A stretch of 9,160 nucleotides of DNA. Source: an uncultured Cryomorphaceae bacterium. GTDB taxonomy: Bacteria; Bacteroidota; Bacteroidia; Flavobacteriales; Schleiferiaceae. Positions 6,076-9,160 of this stretch are shown piece after piece (position 1 is the stretch's first letter; each line of letters opens with the position of its first letter). Position numbers and translations under genes: made by a program. The notes beneath the pieces were generated by a model. That model made no database searches. It was given only the letters and a program-made list of their open reading frames with translations, and had not been told where the DNA came from. The DNA lies in NCBI GenBank assembly GCA_937900215.1, contig CALCFH010000443.1, positions 1-9,160 on the forward strand. Direction: 5' to 3'.

Positions 6076-7218
6076 ATGGATTTCAAATTAACGGAAGAGC
6101 ACGAGATGATTCGTCAAGCTGCTAGAGATTTCGCAAGAAATGAGTTACTGCCTGGTGTAATCGATCGTGACAATGACCAAAAGTTTCCTACAGATCAAGT
6201 AAAGATGATGGGGGAGCTTGGATTTATGGGGATGATGGTAGACCCAAAGTATGGCGGTGGCGGAATGGATGCGGTTAGCTATGTGTTGGCAATGGAGGAG
6301 ATTTCTAAAATCGACGCTTCGGCCTCAGTAGTTATGTCTGTGAATAACTCGCTAGTATGTTGGGGTTTAGAGAAATTTGGCACGGAAGAGCAAAAACAAA
6401 AGTTTCTTTTACCGCTTGCAAAGGGAGAAAAGATTGGTGCATTCTGTCTTAGTGAACCAGAAGCAGGTTCCGATGCAACGTCACAAAGAACTACCGCAAT
6501 TGATAAAGGAGATCATTACCTTCTGAATGGAACAAAGAACTGGATTACCAATGGTAGTTCAGCGTCCATCTACTTAGTGATGGCGCAAACAGATGCAGAA
6601 CTAGGTCATCGCGGAATCAACTGTTTAATAGTTGAAAGAGGAATGGACGGCTTTGTAGTAGGAAAGAAAGAGGATAAAATGGGGATTCGTGGATCAGATA
6701 CGCATTCTCTGATGTTCCAAGATGTTAAAGTTCCAAAGGCTAATCGCCTAGGAGAGAATGGATTTGGTTTTAAATTCGCTATGCAAGTTCTTTCAGGTGG
6801 AAGAATTGGTATTGCGGCTCAAGCTTTAGGAATAGCGAGTGGTGCCTTAGAATTTGCTTTGAAATATTCCCAAGAGCGCAAGGCTTTTGGAAAGGAAATT
6901 TACAAGCATCAAGCTATTGCTTTTAAACTGGCAGATATGGCTACGGAAGTAGATGCTGCTCGTCTCTTAGTCTTGCGTTCGGCTTGGTTAAAAGATCAAG
7001 GCCTCCCATTTGAGAAAGAAAGTGCTCAGGCGAAACTCTTTGCATCTACGATTGCTCAAACTGTTACAAATGAGGCAGTTCAGATCCATGGTGGATATGG
7101 TTATGTGAAAGAATTTCATGTGGAGAGATTGATGCGAGACGCGAAAATTACCCAGATCTACGAGGGCACAAGCGAAATTCAGAAGATTGTGATTTCAAGA
7201 GCCTTGCTTGCTGAATAG
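6076..7218 (+). CDS. Acyl-CoA dehydrogenase (short-chain/butyryl-CoA type)
   Basis: A 380-aa FAD flavoenzyme of normal family length, catalysing the first step of fatty-acid or branched-chain acyl-CoA beta-oxidation: alpha,beta-dehydrogenation of an acyl-CoA, with electrons passed to ETF. The N-terminal helical domain starts DFKLTEEHEMIRQAARDFAR. The middle beta domain has the signature FCLSEPEAGSDA (123-134) and NGTKNWITNG (151-160). The C-terminal helical domain has QERKAFGKEI (266-275), QIHGGYGYVKEF (336-347) and QIYEGTSEIQ (360-369), whose Glu363 is the catalytic base position of short- and medium-chain enzymes. This fits a butyryl-CoA-like or general short-chain enzyme, but chain length cannot be fixed from sequence. 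The gene is a single unit with its own promoter box and a strong terminator. The start is supported by the conserved N-terminus directly after the ATG. Confidence 0.95.
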   Translation: MDFKLTEEHEMIRQAARDFARNELLPGVIDRDNDQKFPTDQVKMMGELGFMGMMVDPKYGGGGMDAVSYVLAMEEISKIDASASVVMSVNNSLVCWGLEKFGTEEQKQKFLLPLAKGEKIGAFCLSEPEAGSDATSQRTTAIDKGDHYLLNGTKNWITNGSSASIYLVMAQTDAELGHRGINCLIVERGMDGFVVGKKEDKMGIRGSDTHSLMFQDVKVPKANRLGENGFGFKFAMQVLSGGRIGIAAQALGIASGALEFALKYSQERKAFGKEIYKHQAIAFKLADMATEVDAARLLVLRSAWLKDQGLPFEKESAQAKLFASTIAQTVTNEAVQIHGGYGYVKEFHVERLMRDAKITQIYEGTSEIQKIVISRALLAE

Positions 7219-7238
7219 GTTTTCAGTTTTACCATTTG

Positions 7239-7278
7239 GAACCCGCTTGGATTGTCAAATCGAAGCGGGTTCTTTTTT
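7239..7278 (+). terminator. Rho-independent terminator of the acyl-CoA dehydrogenase gene
   Basis: A perfect 10-bp stem, GAACCCGCTT (7239-7248) with AAGCGGGTTC (7263-7272), is followed by six T (7273-7278). Inside the loop GATT (7250-7253) can also pair with AATC (7258-7261) around a GTCA tetraloop, separated from the main stem by one G-G mismatch. It starts 20 bp after the stop codon. Read from the other strand the stem has no U tract after it, so I do not call it bidirectional, although the hairpin would also form at the 3' end of xseB transcripts. Confidence 0.9.
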
Positions 7279-7305
7279 GGATAGAATTTGCTTTGGACTC
7301 GTAAC

Positions 7306-7524
7306 TTACTTCTTGTCTTTCTTCGGATTGCCTTTATCAAAATCTTCTAATTCACTAAGAATTGCCGATACATCATTGGCTGTTTCACTTAGTTTATTTC
7401 TACAGAATTTTATCAATTCAGCTGCTCTTCTAACTTTAATTGATAAATCGTCAATAGATATTTCACCGGTGTCTATTTCTTCTACAATGAGCCTTAACTC
7501 TTCCGATGCTTCTTTATAATTCAT
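7306..7524 (-). CDS. xseB: Exodeoxyribonuclease VII small subunit
   Basis: A 72-aa helical protein, slightly shorter than the usual ~80 aa. It is the small, non-catalytic subunit of exonuclease VII, of which several copies bind each large subunit in the cytoplasm. The XseB pattern is clear: MNYKEASEELRLIVEEIDTG, then EISIDDLSIKVRRAAELIKFC (family Leu-Glu-x-Gly-x-(L/I)-(S/P)-(L/I)-(D/E) and a Cys after the second helix), and a final helix, with a Lys-rich tail (GNPKKDKK). The ATG overlaps the xseA TGA stop as ATGA (7521-7524), which points to translational coupling. Family match and partner gene together make the call firm. Confidence 0.93.
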   Translation of the reverse strand: MNYKEASEELRLIVEEIDTGEISIDDLSIKVRRAAELIKFCRNKLSETANDVSAILSELEDFDKGNPKKDKK

Positions 7525-9047
7525 TTTTTATCCTCTTTATTTAATTCAATTCTAGACAAGAACTTTCCCTCTTTCCACTCGGTTTCAATGGTTGATCCGT
7601 TGGCTAGCTCTTCCTTAGAAGTCAAAACTTTTCCATTCATTCTACTGATGGTAAAACCTCTCTCCAGCATATTTTTTGGATCGGCTAGTTTGATAAAGCG
7701 CGCGTCTTTATTTGTCGTATCCAATTCTTTTTCAATTTTTTGATGTACATATTTTGAAACACTGTGCTTGAATTCTACAAGATCCTTTGTATTGCCTTCT
7801 AAAACGGAAGAAGACAGAGAAGTCAATTCTGAACTCCATTTTAACAGTTCTTGATTTTCAGAATGGGTATACCTGGATATAAGGTGTTTGAACCTGTGCA
7901 TTATCAATGTATAATTCTCAAGTTGCTCCTTTGGATATCTACTTGCCATACGAAGAACTTGAAGAAATGAATTGACTCTTTCCATTTCAATTCTATTCCG
8001 AAAACGCATAGAATTTTCAAGTTCTATCTCTTTTTCATCTAAAATATGACTAAAGCGATCTATGGTAGATTTCCCTTTTAAGTGCAGCCATTTTTGGCTG
8101 TTTTCTATATTTTGGTTGGAAGCACTGATAATTGGATGACTCCTTTTTATCAGAATGTTTTTAGCAGCTTGTATGGGCTCCCAAATACGATCAAGATGCT
8201 CAACTAGACTGCTTGCCAAGGCAGTTGGAGTGATGCCATTTTTATGGGCTACAAGCTCAGAGAGGGTCAGATTAGTAGAATGACCAATTCCGGTTAGAAC
8301 AGCGAGCTTACAATTGGCTATGGAGGCAGCTATTTCATATGAATTATAGCAATTCATATCTAGGTCAGATCCCCCACCGCGCACAATGGCTACCAAGTCG
8401 AAGTGCTTAGAAACGGCTTCTATGCGTTTTAATTGAAGAGGTATAGATCGAATGGCTCCATCTCCTTGTAATATCGCAGGAAAGAGATGTATGAAGAAAG
8501 AATCACTCCACCTGCTGTGCTTTAATACTTGAATAAAATCTAGAAAGCCATCACTCGTTTGTTCACTTATTATGGCTATCCTTTTTGGAAGTAAAGGAAA
8601 AGGAATTGCTTTGTTCTTTTCTAGCAGACCTTCAGCTTTAAGCTGAGCTTCTGTTGCGGCTCGCTGTTTCTCTAATTGACCAATTGCAAATTCAATACTT
8701 ATATCATGAATGAATAAATTCAATCCTCTTACAGCGTCAAAGTGGATTGAAACTTCAAGAAGCAGCTCGCTTCCATCCTTTAAGGGCTCCTTTAGTGTCT
8801 GTAGAAAAAGGGCATTTATTCTATCAAAATTTCGCTTCCACAATACAGCCCTCAGTTGGGCAATGACTTGATTGTCCTTTTTTTCAATTAAATCGGGATA
8901 ACATCCGCCGGTTCTTGCATGATAATTCAAACGATTCATCTCTGCTTTAATCCAATAGCGCTTTGTAAACTGTGGACGCAAAAGATTCTCAACGCTCTGA
9001 GTGAGTTGAGAAAGACTATATACTTTATGTAATTCTGCTGTGTTCAA
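7521..9047 (-). CDS. xseA: Exodeoxyribonuclease VII large subunit
   Basis: The catalytic subunit of exonuclease VII, which degrades single-stranded DNA from both ends to oligonucleotides in DNA repair. Length is 508 aa against 456 in E. coli. Domains: OB-fold for ssDNA (about 10-120, YSLSQLTQSV, WIKAEMNRL, GGCYPDL); catalytic core (about 150-285) with PKRIAIISEQTSDGFLDFIQ (154-173, including Asp170), FPAILQGDGA (189-198), IVRGGGSDLD (221-230, Arg223) and TGIGHSTN (252-259, His256), then AHKNGITPTALA; a long helical/coiled-coil region (about 290-445); and a C-terminal DPKNMLERGFTISRMNGKVL segment (456-475). Where E. coli has GHETD this protein has GHSTN, so the second acidic residue is Asn259. 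The start must be TTG: an in-frame TAA immediately precedes it, and the next Met (37) lies inside the OB fold. The extra length is mostly coiled coil. xseB follows in a 4-bp overlap; murF lies 42 bp upstream on the same strand. Confidence 0.93.
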   Translation of the reverse strand: MNTAELHKVYSLSQLTQSVENLLRPQFTKRYWIKAEMNRLNYHARTGGCYPDLIEKKDNQVIAQLRAVLWKRNFDRINALFLQTLKEPLKDGSELLLEVSIHFDAVRGLNLFIHDISIEFAIGQLEKQRAATEAQLKAEGLLEKNKAIPFPLLPKRIAIISEQTSDGFLDFIQVLKHSRWSDSFFIHLFPAILQGDGAIRSIPLQLKRIEAVSKHFDLVAIVRGGGSDLDMNCYNSYEIAASIANCKLAVLTGIGHSTNLTLSELVAHKNGITPTALASSLVEHLDRIWEPIQAAKNILIKRSHPIISASNQNIENSQKWLHLKGKSTIDRFSHILDEKEIELENSMRFRNRIEMERVNSFLQVLRMASRYPKEQLENYTLIMHRFKHLISRYTHSENQELLKWSSELTSLSSSVLEGNTKDLVEFKHSVSKYVHQKIEKELDTTNKDARFIKLADPKNMLERGFTISRMNGKVLTSKEELANGSTIETEWKEGKFLSRIELNKEDKK

Positions 9048-9089
9048 TTAGGATTGAATTGACCTTTCAATTTACTTAATTTTAATAGA

Positions 9090-9160
9090 TTAAAGCAAGC
9101 TAAGTACATTTTCGAGGGCCATTCCTCTCGAGCCTTTAATCAATACAGTATGTTCTTTAA
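9090..9160 (-). CDS. murF: UDP-MurNAc-tripeptide--D-Ala-D-Ala ligase, C-terminal end (partial)
   Basis: The last 22 codons of a gene that enters from the right edge: a peptide reading KEHTVLIKGSRGMALENVLS and ending LL before TAA at 9092-9090. The VLIKGSRGMxLE-x-V-L ending is characteristic of MurF, the cytoplasmic ATP-dependent ligase that adds D-Ala-D-Ala to UDP-MurNAc-tripeptide, completing the peptidoglycan precursor. Other Mur ligases have related but different endings. xseA begins 42 bp further on with no terminator between, so read-through from murF into xseAB is plausible. Only the tail is visible, so the enzyme's active site cannot be judged. Confidence 0.85.
   Translation of the reverse strand, partial: KEHTVLIKGSRGMALENVLSLL

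Noticed and set aside
7239..7278. Bidirectional terminator serving both the acyl-CoA dehydrogenase gene and xseAB
   Set aside because: On the minus strand the stem is followed by CAAATGG rather than a T run, so only the plus-strand direction is supported.
9048..9089. A promoter for xseAB in the gap after murF
   Set aside because: The 42-bp gap is AT-rich but has no TAnnTTTG match; the nearest, TAAATTGA, is poor.
1..9160. CRISPR arrays, tRNA or rRNA genes, insertion sequences, riboswitches, attachment sites
   Set aside because: Reading both strands showed no regularly spaced direct repeats, no transposase or integrase frames, no tRNA-like cloverleaf, and no long structured leader. The only gaps between genes are under 200 bp.

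Overview
The window looks like chromosomal DNA from a member of the Bacteroidota, most likely a flavobacterium-like lineage. Four things support this. The secreted protein at 1586-2902 ends in a type IX secretion (T9SS) sorting domain. Perfect TAnnTTTG promoter boxes, the Bacteroidota -7 element, lie a short distance upstream of two genes, and Shine-Dalgarno sites are not evident. The NhaD, AnmK and XseA sequences have the form I associate with this phylum. By eye the DNA is moderately AT-rich and its composition is even. I see no insertion sequences, integrases, tRNA/rRNA genes or CRISPR arrays.

Layout from left to right. Positions 1-129 (-) hold the N-terminus of an NhaD-type Na+/H+ antiporter, cut by the window edge. 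Positions 170-1402 (-) hold a Glu/Leu/Phe/Val-type amino acid dehydrogenase. A 183-bp divergent spacer follows, then a T9SS-exported multidomain surface protein (1586-2902, +). That gene runs tail-to-tail, with an 11-bp overlap, into a TPR-containing membrane sensor-kinase-like gene (2892-4919, -). The kinase gene sits directly downstream of anmK (4956-5996, -), which encodes the anhydro-MurNAc kinase of peptidoglycan recycling. A short divergent promoter region separates anmK from an acyl-CoA dehydrogenase gene (6076-7218, +) that ends in a strong intrinsic terminator. Convergent to it are xseB and xseA (7306-9047, -), overlapping by ATGA and encoding exonuclease VII. Upstream of them is the last piece of murF (9090-9160, -).

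Most of the window is housekeeping: amino acid and fatty acid oxidation, cell-wall synthesis and recycling, and DNA repair. I do not see a new defence or mobile system. The most notable region is the anmK-sensor kinase junction. A well-formed start, one base after the anmK stop, opens a frame with a convincing signal-anchor sequence. That frame is broken by a -1 shift at a T6 run, exactly where the long kinase frame takes over. The kinase also seems to have Gln instead of His at its phosphoacceptor position while keeping its ATP-binding motifs. XseA carries a second possible active-site change, Asn for the Asp of the HxxD motif.
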